Assembly: GCA_038134525.1 (NCBI GenBank)
Contig: JAYPVI010000014.1
Location: forward strand, 1-58,613
Length of the DNA: 58,613 nucleotides
Direction of reading: 5' to 3'
DNA from: GCA-002727735 sp038134525
GTDB lineage: Bacteria > Bacteroidota > Bacteroidia > Flavobacteriales_D > Parvicellaceae
In this document: positions 44,147 to 53,521 of the stretch, in pieces
Layout: each line of letters opens with the position of its first letter
Position numbering within the stretch: the stretch's first letter is position 1
Notes under the pieces: model-generated
Seen by the model: only the letters and a program-made list of their open reading frames with translations
What the model was told of the DNA's origin: nothing
Database searches by the model: none
Made by a program: the position numbers and the translations under genes

Positions 44147-44882
44147 GAAACTGAGGCAATTTCCTTAATGGCTTTAAAATAAACGTAAACCAAAATGGAT
44201 TAATAGGATGGATAGTCCAAGCTTTCTTATCATTCCTATTTGCTATTAATCTATTTTTTAATGATGAATTACTGGCCCCTCCCATTCTCATGGAAGTAAT
44301 GGTTTTTTGAATATAAGTATGAGGCAAATTATAGACTTCCAACATTCTTAACATAAATTCATAGTCAGCTGAAGTAGATAAATTCAAATTAAAAAACCCG
44401 TGATTTTCATAACATGATTTTTTCATGAAAAATCCAGGATGAGGGGGCATCCATCCCCATTTAAATTTTCCTTTATAAAAGTTACCTGCTCTCCATTTCC
44501 TCACCACTTTACTTACATCATTGTACTTCACATATTCAATATCTCCATAGACTATAGAAACATCCTTTTTAAATGCATGCATGATTTCTGTTAAAACAGA
44601 ATTACTCTTATACACATCATCAGCATTTAAAATTCCAATTACATCACCACCTGCAGAACGAATTCCTTTGTTCATTGCATCGTAAATACCCTCATCTTTT
44701 TCTGAAATTAATTGATGAATCCCATTTTGATAGGACTTTATTATCTCTAATGTTCGATCTGTTGATTTACCATCAACAATAATATACTCAAGATCTTTAT
44801 AATCTTGTGACAAAACCGATTGAATGGTATCATTAATGGTATCTTCAGCATTGTAACATACTGTTATGATAGAAATTTTCAC
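44136..44882 (-). CDS. Glycosyltransferase family 2 (WcaA/WcaE-like)
   Basis: This 248-residue GT-A enzyme opens with ISIITVCYNAEDTINDTIQS and has EYIIVDGKSTDRT and the metal-binding ILNADDVY, followed by GIYDAMNKGIRSAGG, typical of exopolysaccharide GT2 proteins. It should transfer a single sugar in the repeat unit at the cytoplasmic face. It is the promoter-distal gene of the minus-strand glycan operon and overlaps the previous gene by 4 bp. Confidence 0.9.
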   Translation of the reverse strand: MKISIITVCYNAEDTINDTIQSVLSQDYKDLEYIIVDGKSTDRTLEIIKSYQNGIHQLISEKDEGIYDAMNKGIRSAGGDVIGILNADDVYKSNSVLTEIMHAFKKDVSIVYGDIEYVKYNDVSKVVRKWRAGNFYKGKFKWGWMPPHPGFFMKKSCYENHGFFNLNLSTSADYEFMLRMLEVYNLPHTYIQKTITSMRMGGASNSSLKNRLIANRNDKKAWTIHPINPFWFTFILKPLRKLPQFLKI

Positions 44883-45424
44883 TTGATTGTTCTGGTTTTG
44901 ACCTTTTCAGCCGGATTACCCTTATAAATAGCATTTGGCTCCACATCATTAGAAACAACTGATCCTGCACATAAAACTGCATGACTACCAATTTTGGTGC
45001 CAGGACAAACTACTGACTTAGCACCTATCCAAACTCCATCTTCTAATACAATTGGGTTTGTTATTAAATCAAAAGACGATTTAGTATAATTATGATTTCC
45101 ACAAAGGAGTAAGGCCCCTTGAGAGATACAGCAATGATTTCCTATGATAACGTCATCTAAGTTATCAATCCAAACCCCTTCTCCAATCCATGCATGATTA
45201 CCAATTTTAAGTTTCCAAGGGTATTTAATATTTACATTGGGTTTAATAATCACATTTGCTCCTAATTCAGCCCCAAATAACTTTAAAATGATTCTTTTTA
45301 AACTATAAGAGGGGAAAAAGCTGGATTTAAAGAAAAGGGTATTGAAAATGTACCAAGAAATTCTTAATAAGAAGTTACCTGATGAGTATCCATTATTATT
45401 GTATTTATTTAAATCGGTTTTCAT
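44879..45424 (-). CDS. WcaF-like hexapeptide-repeat acetyltransferase
   Basis: This 181-residue left-handed beta-helix protein shows hexapeptide repeats (VIIKPNVNIKYPWKLKIGNH, IGEGVWIDNLDDVIIGNHCC, WIGAKSVVCPGTKIGSHAVL) and a closing GNPAEKV, as in colanic-acid acetyltransferase WcaF. It probably O-acetylates a sugar on the lipid-linked repeat using acetyl-CoA. The catalytic His is likely the one in CGNHNYT. It overlaps both neighbours by 4 bp. Confidence 0.88.
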   Translation of the reverse strand: MKTDLNKYNNNGYSSGNFLLRISWYIFNTLFFKSSFFPSYSLKRIILKLFGAELGANVIIKPNVNIKYPWKLKIGNHAWIGEGVWIDNLDDVIIGNHCCISQGALLLCGNHNYTKSSFDLITNPIVLEDGVWIGAKSVVCPGTKIGSHAVLCAGSVVSNDVEPNAIYKGNPAEKVKTRTIK

Positions 45425-46542
45425 TCTACTTTCGCACTCTCAAAAAGCTCAATATAACTATTTTTAAAATGAATTGGATTTGCGAATTTTTGATAGTATT
45501 CTCTTGCCCCCTGTTGTAGACATTTTTTTTCATCATTACCTTTTGTTCTGTATTCAATTAATTTATCCAAAAAATCGGAAATTTTAAGGGGCAACCTATA
45601 ACCAGCATTATTATTTTCTAAATGATACCAAGGACAAGCTTCAGAAACCAATACCGGAATTCCATTACCTAAAGCTTCGATGATACTATGACCATAATTT
45701 TCATTTTTGGAAGTAGATATAAAAAGAGATGTTTGTGCAAGTTGTTTTTCAACTTCATCATATGGTTTTGGACCAACAAAATGAACATTTATTTTAGATG
45801 GTAATTTCTTAATTAAAATTTGTAACTCGTTAAAATATTCTTCCTCTTCAATAGCTCCAATAATAGTGTAATTACACTCAAAATCAACTTTTTGAAGTAC
45901 CTTAAGAAAAAAATGAATATTCTTAATTCTATTCACCCGACAAATAGATAATAATTCAAAAGAAGAGTTGTTTCTGATAGATTTGTTTGGAATACGTTTA
46001 GTCAAATTAGGAATAATACGGTGAACCCCTATAAAAACTTTTTTCTGAGATTCGAGATATTCCTGCTGATTAGAAAAATGCCAAATGACGTTATGATATC
46101 CATTTACCCATTTCATTATAAGTAAAAAACATCTTTTCTTGAAGGATTTTATTTTCAACGCCTCATTAATCAGCATACCTCTAGGAGAGATTATAATATT
46201 GTAGTTCCTAAAAAGAAATAGAGGTAAAATAGAATAGAAATAAGAAAATATACCATTTAGATAGATACGATCAGGTGATAATTGTTCAACGATTTCTTTT
46301 AAAACCCCTCTTTTTTCTTGAATCTTATTTAGGTATCTTACCTTAACTTTTCCTTGTACAACCCATTGATGGTATATTAATCCTTTCAATGGTAATTCCT
46401 CATTTATATCTCGGTCAGACGTAACCACATAAAATTCGATTTCATCACCTAATAATTGGGTCAAGTTTAAAACGGAACTTATGGGCCCTCCTGCTTTAAA
46501 TGCCGGTTTGTACCAATCAATTAATACTAATACTTTAAGCAT
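45421..46542 (-). CDS. Glycosyltransferase family 4
   Basis: This 373-residue GT-B transferase has an N-terminal YKPAFKAGGPISSVLNLTQ loop and a C-terminal NENYGHSIIEALGNGIPVLVSEACPW (E-x7-E motif). RVNRIKNIHFFL is the usual start of its donor domain. The acceptor and donor are unknown. It overlaps asnB by 8 bp (ATGCTTAA) and the WcaF-like gene by 4 bp, so it is part of one transcript. Confidence 0.88.
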   Translation of the reverse strand: MLKVLVLIDWYKPAFKAGGPISSVLNLTQLLGDEIEFYVVTSDRDINEELPLKGLIYHQWVVQGKVKVRYLNKIQEKRGVLKEIVEQLSPDRIYLNGIFSYFYSILPLFLFRNYNIIISPRGMLINEALKIKSFKKRCFLLIMKWVNGYHNVIWHFSNQQEYLESQKKVFIGVHRIIPNLTKRIPNKSIRNNSSFELLSICRVNRIKNIHFFLKVLQKVDFECNYTIIGAIEEEEYFNELQILIKKLPSKINVHFVGPKPYDEVEKQLAQTSLFISTSKNENYGHSIIEALGNGIPVLVSEACPWYHLENNNAGYRLPLKISDFLDKLIEYRTKGNDEKKCLQQGAREYYQKFANPIHFKNSYIELFESAKVE

Positions 46543-48418
46543 TGTATTGTTTTATTTTGCGGGTAGAAGACCAAATACCTAGGATGACTAAAGACCATAT
46601 TTTTACCCATTGAATACGACTATCACCAATTAAAAACTGATTCCACATTTTTAACACATACTTTATATCGAATTGATCAAATTGCTCCAACTCCATTAAT
46701 GCATTTTCAGAAAATGTTCTAAGTTCATTTTTCATCCATTTTTCTATAGGAAGAACAAAACCCATTTTCTTTCTATTTATAATTTCTTTGGGAAGCCACC
46801 CCGATACAGAATCAAGTAATAACTGCTTTTGATGTGCTCCAATTTTGTATTTATCAGGTACTGAAAGAACAAATTCTATCAATTGGTGATCTAAAAAAGG
46901 CACTCTAATTTCTAAAGAATGTGCCATTCCCATTTGATCTGCATCTCTTAATAACACATGTTGTAAATAGCATTCTATTTCAAGAAGGGATAATTTTGAA
47001 TAGAAGGGCCACATGGATTTTTGACCAATATTTTGCTGATACCAGTTAAATGCATAATATGATGAATTGAAATTTAAGTTGGGACACAAAAGATTTAATT
47101 CTTTATCGGAAAACATTTTTCTAAAAAACGGATAATAATAATCTAACTTTAAAAACTTTTGATCTAAAATAGAAGCCACCTTTTCTCCCTTGTGATCAGC
47201 ATAAATTTGTTTAACAATGTATCCTGCTATTTTCTTTAAAAACGGTGGAAAAGACTGAAGCCATTGATTTTCTTCAAACTGACCTGCTAATTTATAAAAG
47301 GGATAGCCCAGAAATAGTTCATCTGATCCAGCTCCAGAAATCGCAACTTTTATATTTTCATTGGATACTGCTTTTGAAATAATATAGCTATTTAACCCAT
47401 CAACCGTAGGATGATCCATATGCTTGATGTACTCATCCATATTATGCAGAAGGGAGTTAGGATCTACTTTAATTTCCTTGTGATTGGTAGCATAAATATC
47501 TGCTATTTGACGCGCATAGTTACTTTCATCAAATGTTTTATCATCAAATGTGACAGAATAGGTGTTGATTTTATTTTTGGCAACTTTTGATGCTGCAGCC
47601 ACTAGGGTACTCGAATCTATACCACCACTTAAAAACATGCCAACTGGAACATCTGCAATTAATCGTTTTTCTACAGATTGAAGCAGTAGTTGATTTACTT
47701 TTTTAGTTATATCATCATACTTCAATTGATTAACTCCTGTTTGATTTGTTGGCTCCCAGTATTTAAATTGATCAAATGATTCACCAGAGATATGTAAATA
47801 ATGACTCTTTTCTATCGATTTCACTTCATTTATTATGCTTGAAGGTGAGTAAACCGTTCCGAAATTCAAATATTCTTGGATACTGTTTTCTTTGAATCGA
47901 AATGGTTGTTCAGACACCGCTTTAATTATGGCATTACAAGAAGAGGAAAACAAAATACTTTTACCATACTCCATAAAATACAGAGGCTTAACTCCCATCC
48001 TATCTCTTGCTAAGAATAGTTGTTTTTTTACTTTATCCCATAATGCGAATGCAAACATGCCGTCAAATCGATTTAACATACTCATCCCCCATTTTAAATA
48101 CGATGCGATGATAACTTCTGTATCAGATTGAGTCTTAAACGAGTAGGTAGCTTCTAATTCACTCTTTAGGTTTAGGTAGTTATAGAGTTCTCCATTATAA
48201 GATAAAACCACATCACCTAAGTTACTATACATAGGCTGATTTGAATGATGATCCAAATCAATAATGGAAAGCCTATTATGGCTAAGGAATATATTTTCGT
48301 CTCTGTAAGTAGAACTAAAATCCGGGCCCCTGTGATTTTGAGCATCCTTCATAATGGAAGCTACATGTTCCGCATTTTTTAATGAATTCCAATCAAAAAT
48401 GCCACTAATACCACACAT
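46535..48418 (-). CDS. asnB: Asparagine synthase (glutamine-hydrolysing), second copy
   Basis: This 627-residue paralog of the 19386 gene is also complete: Cys2 nucleophile (MCGISGIFDW), SHNRLSIIDL, SYNGELYNY, SDTEVIIASY, ATP loop FLSGGIDSSTLV, AISGAGSDELFLGY and RVPFLDHQLIEFVLS. Its place inside a glycosyltransferase operon suggests amidation of an acidic sugar or supply of Asn for a decoration rather than free asparagine synthesis; this is inference. Its stop and start overlap neighbours by 8 bp and 1 bp. Confidence 0.92.
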   Translation of the reverse strand: MCGISGIFDWNSLKNAEHVASIMKDAQNHRGPDFSSTYRDENIFLSHNRLSIIDLDHHSNQPMYSNLGDVVLSYNGELYNYLNLKSELEATYSFKTQSDTEVIIASYLKWGMSMLNRFDGMFAFALWDKVKKQLFLARDRMGVKPLYFMEYGKSILFSSSCNAIIKAVSEQPFRFKENSIQEYLNFGTVYSPSSIINEVKSIEKSHYLHISGESFDQFKYWEPTNQTGVNQLKYDDITKKVNQLLLQSVEKRLIADVPVGMFLSGGIDSSTLVAAASKVAKNKINTYSVTFDDKTFDESNYARQIADIYATNHKEIKVDPNSLLHNMDEYIKHMDHPTVDGLNSYIISKAVSNENIKVAISGAGSDELFLGYPFYKLAGQFEENQWLQSFPPFLKKIAGYIVKQIYADHKGEKVASILDQKFLKLDYYYPFFRKMFSDKELNLLCPNLNFNSSYYAFNWYQQNIGQKSMWPFYSKLSLLEIECYLQHVLLRDADQMGMAHSLEIRVPFLDHQLIEFVLSVPDKYKIGAHQKQLLLDSVSGWLPKEIINRKKMGFVLPIEKWMKNELRTFSENALMELEQFDQFDIKYVLKMWNQFLIGDSRIQWVKIWSLVILGIWSSTRKIKQYNA

Positions 48419-49353
48419 TACATTTTAAAATCTGGATGATCAATCATTCTTTTTATGCCCTCTTCTAGTGATATAAGTTCTTTGTTTAGGATTTTAAGCA
48501 TTTTAGTATTATCAGGCATTCTTCTTGTCATATCTCCTTCTGGGAGAGGCGGTAAATGAATAATTTTTGAAGAAGAACCAGAAATATTAATGATGGTTTT
48601 TGCAACATCTATTATCTTATATTCCTTTGCCCCCCCTATATTGATCACATCATTCAAGGTGTGGTTTTCTTCAAATATTTTTACGCAAGCATTTATATTG
48701 TCATCAACATAGCAAAATGTTCTCGTCTGACTACCGTCACCATAAATGGTAATATCATCGCCTTTTAATGCTGCATTTAAAAATTTACTGATCACAAAAT
48801 CCATACTTTGATTTGGACCATAGGTATTAAAAAATCGAAAAATCGTATAAGGAAGACCATATACTTTTTCGTAGGACCTGAAAAATGATTCTCCTACATT
48901 TTTAACTACTGCGTAAGGCACCCTTGAATTTAAGGGCGTAGTTTCCTCATGCTGAGGCAATTCTACGGGCTCTCCATAAACCTCTGAAGAGGATGAAAAA
49001 AACACTCTTTTAACAGAGCTATTTTTAGATAATTGTAATACATTTCTGATTCCATCAATATCATTTAATACCGCAATGGGATTCTCTTGAGTCCTTTTCA
49101 CTCCAACAACTGCAGCATAATGAAATACAAAATCAAATTGGTTAACTAGCATTAACTCAGAAATCTCTTTGTAGTTGTTCACGTCACAATGGACAAATTT
49201 CCAATTTTTATATGTAGAAGAAGGGAGTTTAGATTTTGAACCTGTAGATAAATCATCGGCAATGATAACTTTATAGTTTACGTTTTCTACCAGCTTTCTT
49301 GCCAGAGCTCCACCCACATTTCCTGCACCTCCAGTAACTAAAATTTTATTCAT
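48418..49353 (-). CDS. NAD-dependent nucleotide-sugar epimerase/dehydratase
   Basis: This 311-residue extended short-chain dehydrogenase has GGAGNVGGALARKL (NAD-binding GxxGxxG), DDLSTGSK, SSSSEVYGEP (catalytic Ser region), YAVVK (YxxxK) and RFFNTYGPNQ. It could be a UDP-glucose/UDP-GlcNAc 4-epimerase or UDP-glucuronate decarboxylase-like enzyme providing a sugar donor. The ISKFLNAALKGDDITIYGDG segment is shared by these groups and does not settle the product. Confidence 0.88.
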   Translation of the reverse strand: MNKILVTGGAGNVGGALARKLVENVNYKVIIADDLSTGSKSKLPSSTYKNWKFVHCDVNNYKEISELMLVNQFDFVFHYAAVVGVKRTQENPIAVLNDIDGIRNVLQLSKNSSVKRVFFSSSSEVYGEPVELPQHEETTPLNSRVPYAVVKNVGESFFRSYEKVYGLPYTIFRFFNTYGPNQSMDFVISKFLNAALKGDDITIYGDGSQTRTFCYVDDNINACVKIFEENHTLNDVINIGGAKEYKIIDVAKTIINISGSSSKIIHLPPLPEGDMTRRMPDNTKMLKILNKELISLEEGIKRMIDHPDFKM

Positions 49354-50413
49354 AAATTTGATTTAACGTTTCAACCCACTTTACAGGAGTTATCTTTTTA
49401 GATAAAAGTACACTTTCCTCCCCCATCTTCGACAATTCTTGATCAGAAAGATGCATAAATTTCAATAATTTGTTCTTAAAATCTTCTTTTTTGGAATAGG
49501 AAAAAGACATCCCATTGACATTATTATTCAAAAAGGTATGTATAGAACCCACCTGGTCTGAAACAAGAATGGGCATACCAGAAGTAACCATTTCATGAAG
49601 CACAACTCCCCAAGGCTCAAATTTACTCGGTAACACAAAAACACCTGTTTGTGCAATGACATCCTCAAGCTCTTCAGGCTGTAAAAAACCAAAGTGTTTT
49701 ATTTTTTTATGTATTATTCTATCTTCCCATTGTTCGCCTGTGCCCACGCACCATAACTCCCAATTTATATTGTATTCCTCTATAATTTCAATAAATAATT
49801 CAGATAATTCATTAAAGCCCTTTGAATCGGTATATCTTCCCATGAATAAAAATTTTTTGGGAAATATTTTTTTCTTTTTTAAAAATGATTTATCAAAAAT
49901 ATTTTCAAATAAATCAAGATTACAGCTGTATAACCCTTGAAAAATATGGTCTTGCTTAAATCCTAATTTTCTTGCATATTCCAATTGTTTTACTCCAGGC
50001 ACCCAAACCGAATCAAAATATTTTAAGTAAGCAAATCTGAAAATATTTACCCAAATTTTTTGTTTCAACTTATTGTGCCAGGGTGTATCGAACATGAGAA
50101 CCTTTTTACAATTTAATGTACTTTCTTTGAAGATTTTCAAATACAAATCATCTATCCATCCACTTACCAATAATAATTGAGGAGAAAGTTTACGAATAAA
50201 TTGTAATAGATCCTGCTTATTATAAAATTGCTTACGATCATGTAGGAAAATTTCATTTTCAATCTTGAATTCAAAAGGAGCTTCCTTATTAATTGGGTAG
50301 TTAATTACATGAATTTCAAAACCTGATTGCTTAGCAAGTTGAAAACAATAGAGCATGTAGCCTGACAACTCAGTAAAAAGAAATAAAATTTTTTTTGGCA
50401 CTTCATTATTCAT
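49346..50413 (-). CDS. Glycosyltransferase family 4
   Basis: This 355-residue GT-B enzyme has a divergent N-terminal domain (KKILFLFTELSGYMLYCFQLA) and a recognisable donor domain: FLFMGRYTDSKGFNEL, LWCVGTGEQ, GVFVLPSKFEPWGVVLHEMVTSGMPI (E-x7-E motif) and SDQVGS. It probably adds one sugar of the repeat unit. Both junctions are 8-bp overlaps with the identical sequence ATGAATAA. Confidence 0.87.
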   Translation of the reverse strand: MNNEVPKKILFLFTELSGYMLYCFQLAKQSGFEIHVINYPINKEAPFEFKIENEIFLHDRKQFYNKQDLLQFIRKLSPQLLLVSGWIDDLYLKIFKESTLNCKKVLMFDTPWHNKLKQKIWVNIFRFAYLKYFDSVWVPGVKQLEYARKLGFKQDHIFQGLYSCNLDLFENIFDKSFLKKKKIFPKKFLFMGRYTDSKGFNELSELFIEIIEEYNINWELWCVGTGEQWEDRIIHKKIKHFGFLQPEELEDVIAQTGVFVLPSKFEPWGVVLHEMVTSGMPILVSDQVGSIHTFLNNNVNGMSFSYSKKEDFKNKLLKFMHLSDQELSKMGEESVLLSKKITPVKWVETLNQIYE

Positions 50414-51662
50414 GAACTATTGAATTTTTATAGTGAACTCCATTGTAATAATAAAGTAGGAATAGCAAGGGAAGCCCATTTAACATATAATTACCTTGTC
50501 TAATCAGGACCAACACCAATAAGACAAATAAAGACTGACTGATATTTTTATGCATTAACATATGTTCTTTTTTATTATCTACCTTATATATAAATCCTCT
50601 TGCAATGACCAATAACACAAATCCTAGGCCAAGAAGACCAGTTTCTGTACAAAGTCTTATAAACAGCGAATTACCATCTTTAATATTAAATTCAAAATCA
50701 TATGGTAATAAGGTTTTGGTTAAGGTAAACTTTTTAAATGCAGTTTCATGGGAACCAAGTCCCGTTCCAAAAAAGGGATATCTTTTTAAATTTTCTTTTG
50801 CGACATGTAAGTTATTAAATAAAACAAAACTCGAATTATTGGTATTTGTTATTCCATAATCATCATCAATCCAAAGACCTTTAGCTGCATCGACTCTAGA
50901 TCTAAAATCTTTCACATTGTTGTATGCTAAAGTAAAAGTTAAAGCAGAAATAATAATTCCAAATAGAATATATCGAATTCTTATTGTTTCTGTACAAAGC
51001 AAAATAGAAATAAGTATTCCTAAGTAACCTATTGATGAAGTTGTTAAGATGGCAACAACTAGAATTAATATAGACTGAAACTTATTAAATAAATAAGTAG
51101 ATTTAGAAATAAGGTTATGAACTGAGACATAAATTACTGGAGCAAGTGCAGTTGCTAAATAAGTAGGTTCTGACAAGATTGAATTCACTCTCAAACCGAT
51201 CACGCCCCCTTCAACAAATCCCCATTTATTTAAAAACCAACTAAAGTCATAACCATCTTTAAAACCAATAAAAAATGAAAAAACTTGAATTATTCCAATA
51301 ATGACTAATACCCAGCAAGAATAACAATACCATTTGAAAATGAGTTGTACATCTGTTTTAAAATGCTGAATCCAACCGTAGAAAAAAAGAAAGGTAATGA
51401 AAACTCCTCCAAATACTTTTAAAAAAGTAAATGGAAGATTTTCTTCTGTTAAAATATAGAATAATCCAACCAATAAAGGCAATGCTAATACTTGCAATAA
51501 AAATTTTGGCACTCCATACTTTACTAAAAAAAAAGGTAACAAGATCAATATAAAAATATAGTAAAAGTAGAACTCAAATGGGATCTTAAAGAAAACGTAG
51601 GATGAAGAGAATATAGAAACAAAAAATATTATTTTCTGAAATACATTGTCGTTATTTTGAAT
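50406..51662 (-). CDS. Wzy/O-antigen ligase-like polymerase, probable non-canonical start
   Basis: This polytopic membrane protein (about ten to twelve helices) has the O-antigen ligase/polymerase signature YPFFGTGLGSHETAF near the large loop and SEPTYLATALAPVIY. It should polymerise lipid-linked repeats at the periplasmic face. The first canonical start, TTG 51548, leaves a 136-bp gap in an operon where every other junction overlaps. The frame stays open upstream and encodes a typical first hydrophobic segment (QKIIFFVSIFSSSYVFFKIP) back to a TGA inside the previous gene, without any ATG, GTG or TTG. ATT codons at 51662, 51674, 51677, 51680 and 51689 are candidate starts; 51662 is shown here as an estimate. 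Confidence 0.78.
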   Translation of the reverse strand: MQNNDNVFQKIIFFVSIFSSSYVFFKIPFEFYFYYIFILILLPFFLVKYGVPKFLLQVLALPLLVGLFYILTEENLPFTFLKVFGGVFITFLFFYGWIQHFKTDVQLIFKWYCYSCWVLVIIGIIQVFSFFIGFKDGYDFSWFLNKWGFVEGGVIGLRVNSILSEPTYLATALAPVIYVSVHNLISKSTYLFNKFQSILILVVAILTTSSIGYLGILISILLCTETIRIRYILFGIIISALTFTLAYNNVKDFRSRVDAAKGLWIDDDYGITNTNNSSFVLFNNLHVAKENLKRYPFFGTGLGSHETAFKKFTLTKTLLPYDFEFNIKDGNSLFIRLCTETGLLGLGFVLLVIARGFIYKVDNKKEHMLMHKNISQSLFVLLVLVLIRQGNYMLNGLPLLFLLYYYNGVHYKNSIVHE

Positions 51663-51684
51663 ATCAGAAGTAATAATAATTGAA

Positions 51685-52800
51685 TTAATTTGTTGATTTC
51701 AATATTGTAAATTTCTTTTTCAGGTTCAAAAATCTTTTTTCAAAAATAATGTATGAAATATATGAAACAATACATGTCATTAATATAGAAATAGTGTAAA
51801 GGAGCAATTTTGAATAAATATCATAAATCATCAATATATTAATAGTGAAATAGATGATAATTAGATGATACATGTAAATCCCATATGAGATTCGTCCTAA
51901 AAAATTAAAAAGTTTGTTTTCTAATTTTAAAAATGATTTGGGATTACTGGATACATTAAGAATAATAATAATAAAAAACAAAGCGTGAAGGATGTGTAAA
52001 CCATCTCTCAAATAATTTGGGATAAAATATAGAGAAACAAAAATACCAGCAACAGAAAAGAACAAAGCCATATTATTAAGAATATATTTAATGTACTTAT
52101 CCTTATTTTTCATAATAACAGCACCCATAGATCCAATAATCATATTCTCAAACTTCAACATAGCTAAATTCTTTTTTACAACAAGTAACCAATTTGAATC
52201 TATTTGAAGCGAAAAAAGTAAAACAACGAATTTCATAAATACAAACAAGAACAAAAGTTTCATCAATAAATTCAAATTAAAATTTTTAGAAAACTTAAAT
52301 ATTATTGGCCAGAGTAAATAAAATTGCTCCTCAACTCCGATTGACCAAGATTGTCCAATGAGAGGAACAGCAGGAAATATTGAAAGCGCAATGTTTGGAA
52401 AAATGAATAGATATATAATCAAGTTTGGGAGAAAATTGACTTCTAAATTTTCAGAAAAAAAAGGTACATATGTAACTTTGGGTAAAATAAAGAATCCTAG
52501 TATAAGTATTAAAAAATATAAGGGCCATATTCTAAATATTCTTCTTAAATAAAATGACTTCACAGAGAAAGATTTAAAACTATCCCTTTCTTCAATCATA
52601 AGATAAGTTATTAGAAATCCACTTAATACAAAAAAGAAAGAGACACCAATTACTCCTAAATTATGAACCAATAAATCATTCCATAAGTTTTCAAGTCCTA
52701 GTTTATCTTGCATTAATTCTACATGAGTAATTATTACAGCTAATGCTGATAAAAATCGAAGCCCATTTAACCCTGGGAAATAAATAATTTGTCTAATCAT
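51685..52800 (-). CDS. Acyltransferase-3 (OafA-like) membrane O-acyltransferase
   Basis: This 371-residue protein with about ten membrane helices shows the acyltransferase-3 family pattern: YFPGLNGLRFLSALAVIITH at the N-terminus (key Arg and the conserved His after the first helix), GVIGVSFFFVLSGFLITYLM, FYLRRIFRIWPLYFLI and QSWSIGVEEQFYLLWPI. It should pass an acetyl or other acyl group across the membrane to a sugar. It lacks a fused SGNH domain; the next gene upstream in the operon encodes a separate SGNH protein with an 8-bp overlap. Confidence 0.92.
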   Translation of the reverse strand: MIRQIIYFPGLNGLRFLSALAVIITHVELMQDKLGLENLWNDLLVHNLGVIGVSFFFVLSGFLITYLMIEERDSFKSFSVKSFYLRRIFRIWPLYFLILILGFFILPKVTYVPFFSENLEVNFLPNLIIYLFIFPNIALSIFPAVPLIGQSWSIGVEEQFYLLWPIIFKFSKNFNLNLLMKLLFLFVFMKFVVLLFSLQIDSNWLLVVKKNLAMLKFENMIIGSMGAVIMKNKDKYIKYILNNMALFFSVAGIFVSLYFIPNYLRDGLHILHALFFIIIILNVSSNPKSFLKLENKLFNFLGRISYGIYMYHLIIIYFTINILMIYDIYSKLLLYTISILMTCIVSYISYIIFEKRFLNLKKKFTILKSTN

Positions 52801-53521
52801 GTGTAATTTCTTTTACCAGCATAGATTTTAATTTTTCAATTCCTTTATTATTAAAGTGAATACCATCATATGTATATTCGATTTTTAGACTTTCATTAGA
52901 AGAAATTAGCTCACTGAAGTAAATAATCTTTTTTCTATTATTATTTTTCAGACTAATGGTATCTAAAAATAGATTTAAACTAGAAATATTGTTATTTACT
53001 TCCTCCTTATCGAAAAAAAACCCATCTACATTAATCGGAAGTATTTTACATATAAACACGTCTGAATATTTCGTTTTTGAGCACAAATGATCAAGAAGAT
53101 TTTTTAAATTCTTTCTTGTATTTTTCACATTATATGAAAACAATAAATCGTTTAAGCCTATTGATAATATTATTAATGAAGAATCTTGAAAATCATAATT
53201 TTTAATTCTATGATTAAGTGTTTTAGATGTTTCACCACCTATCGATAAATTTATTGTATTTAAATAATCTAAATCGATTTCTAACAACCTACTATCTGAA
53301 AGAATAATTGGATTATTTTTTTGAAAATGAATAGAATCAAAATTTATTTTTTTTTGTGTATAATTTAGAGAGTTTACTACACTAAATTCCATGTGGAAAG
53401 GTCTCAAATAAAAAAAATATAATAGAAATATTAACAGTGAAAATGCAAATGAAATACCAAATGCTTTAGTTATAATAATTATTCTTTCGTTTTTATTTTT
53501 CAATGTACCTTTCAATAACAT
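52793..53521 (-). CDS. Membrane-anchored SGNH/GDSL-family esterase or acyltransferase
   Basis: This 242-residue protein has one N-terminal membrane helix (about residues 17-40, ITKAFGISFAFSLLIFLLYF) and an SGNH domain outside: block I ILSDSRLLE (Ser nucleophile; the usual Gly before Asp is Ser), block II NLSIGGETS, block III LSIGLNDLLF (Asn) and block V YDGIHFNNKG (Asp-His). Together with the adjacent acyltransferase-3 gene it likely completes transfer of an acyl group to the growing polysaccharide at the periplasmic side, as fused AT3-SGNH proteins do. A deacetylase role is possible. Confidence 0.8.
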   Translation of the reverse strand: MLLKGTLKNKNERIIIITKAFGISFAFSLLIFLLYFFYLRPFHMEFSVVNSLNYTQKKINFDSIHFQKNNPIILSDSRLLEIDLDYLNTINLSIGGETSKTLNHRIKNYDFQDSSLIILSIGLNDLLFSYNVKNTRKNLKNLLDHLCSKTKYSDVFICKILPINVDGFFFDKEEVNNNISSLNLFLDTISLKNNNRKKIIYFSELISSNESLKIEYTYDGIHFNNKGIEKLKSMLVKEITHD

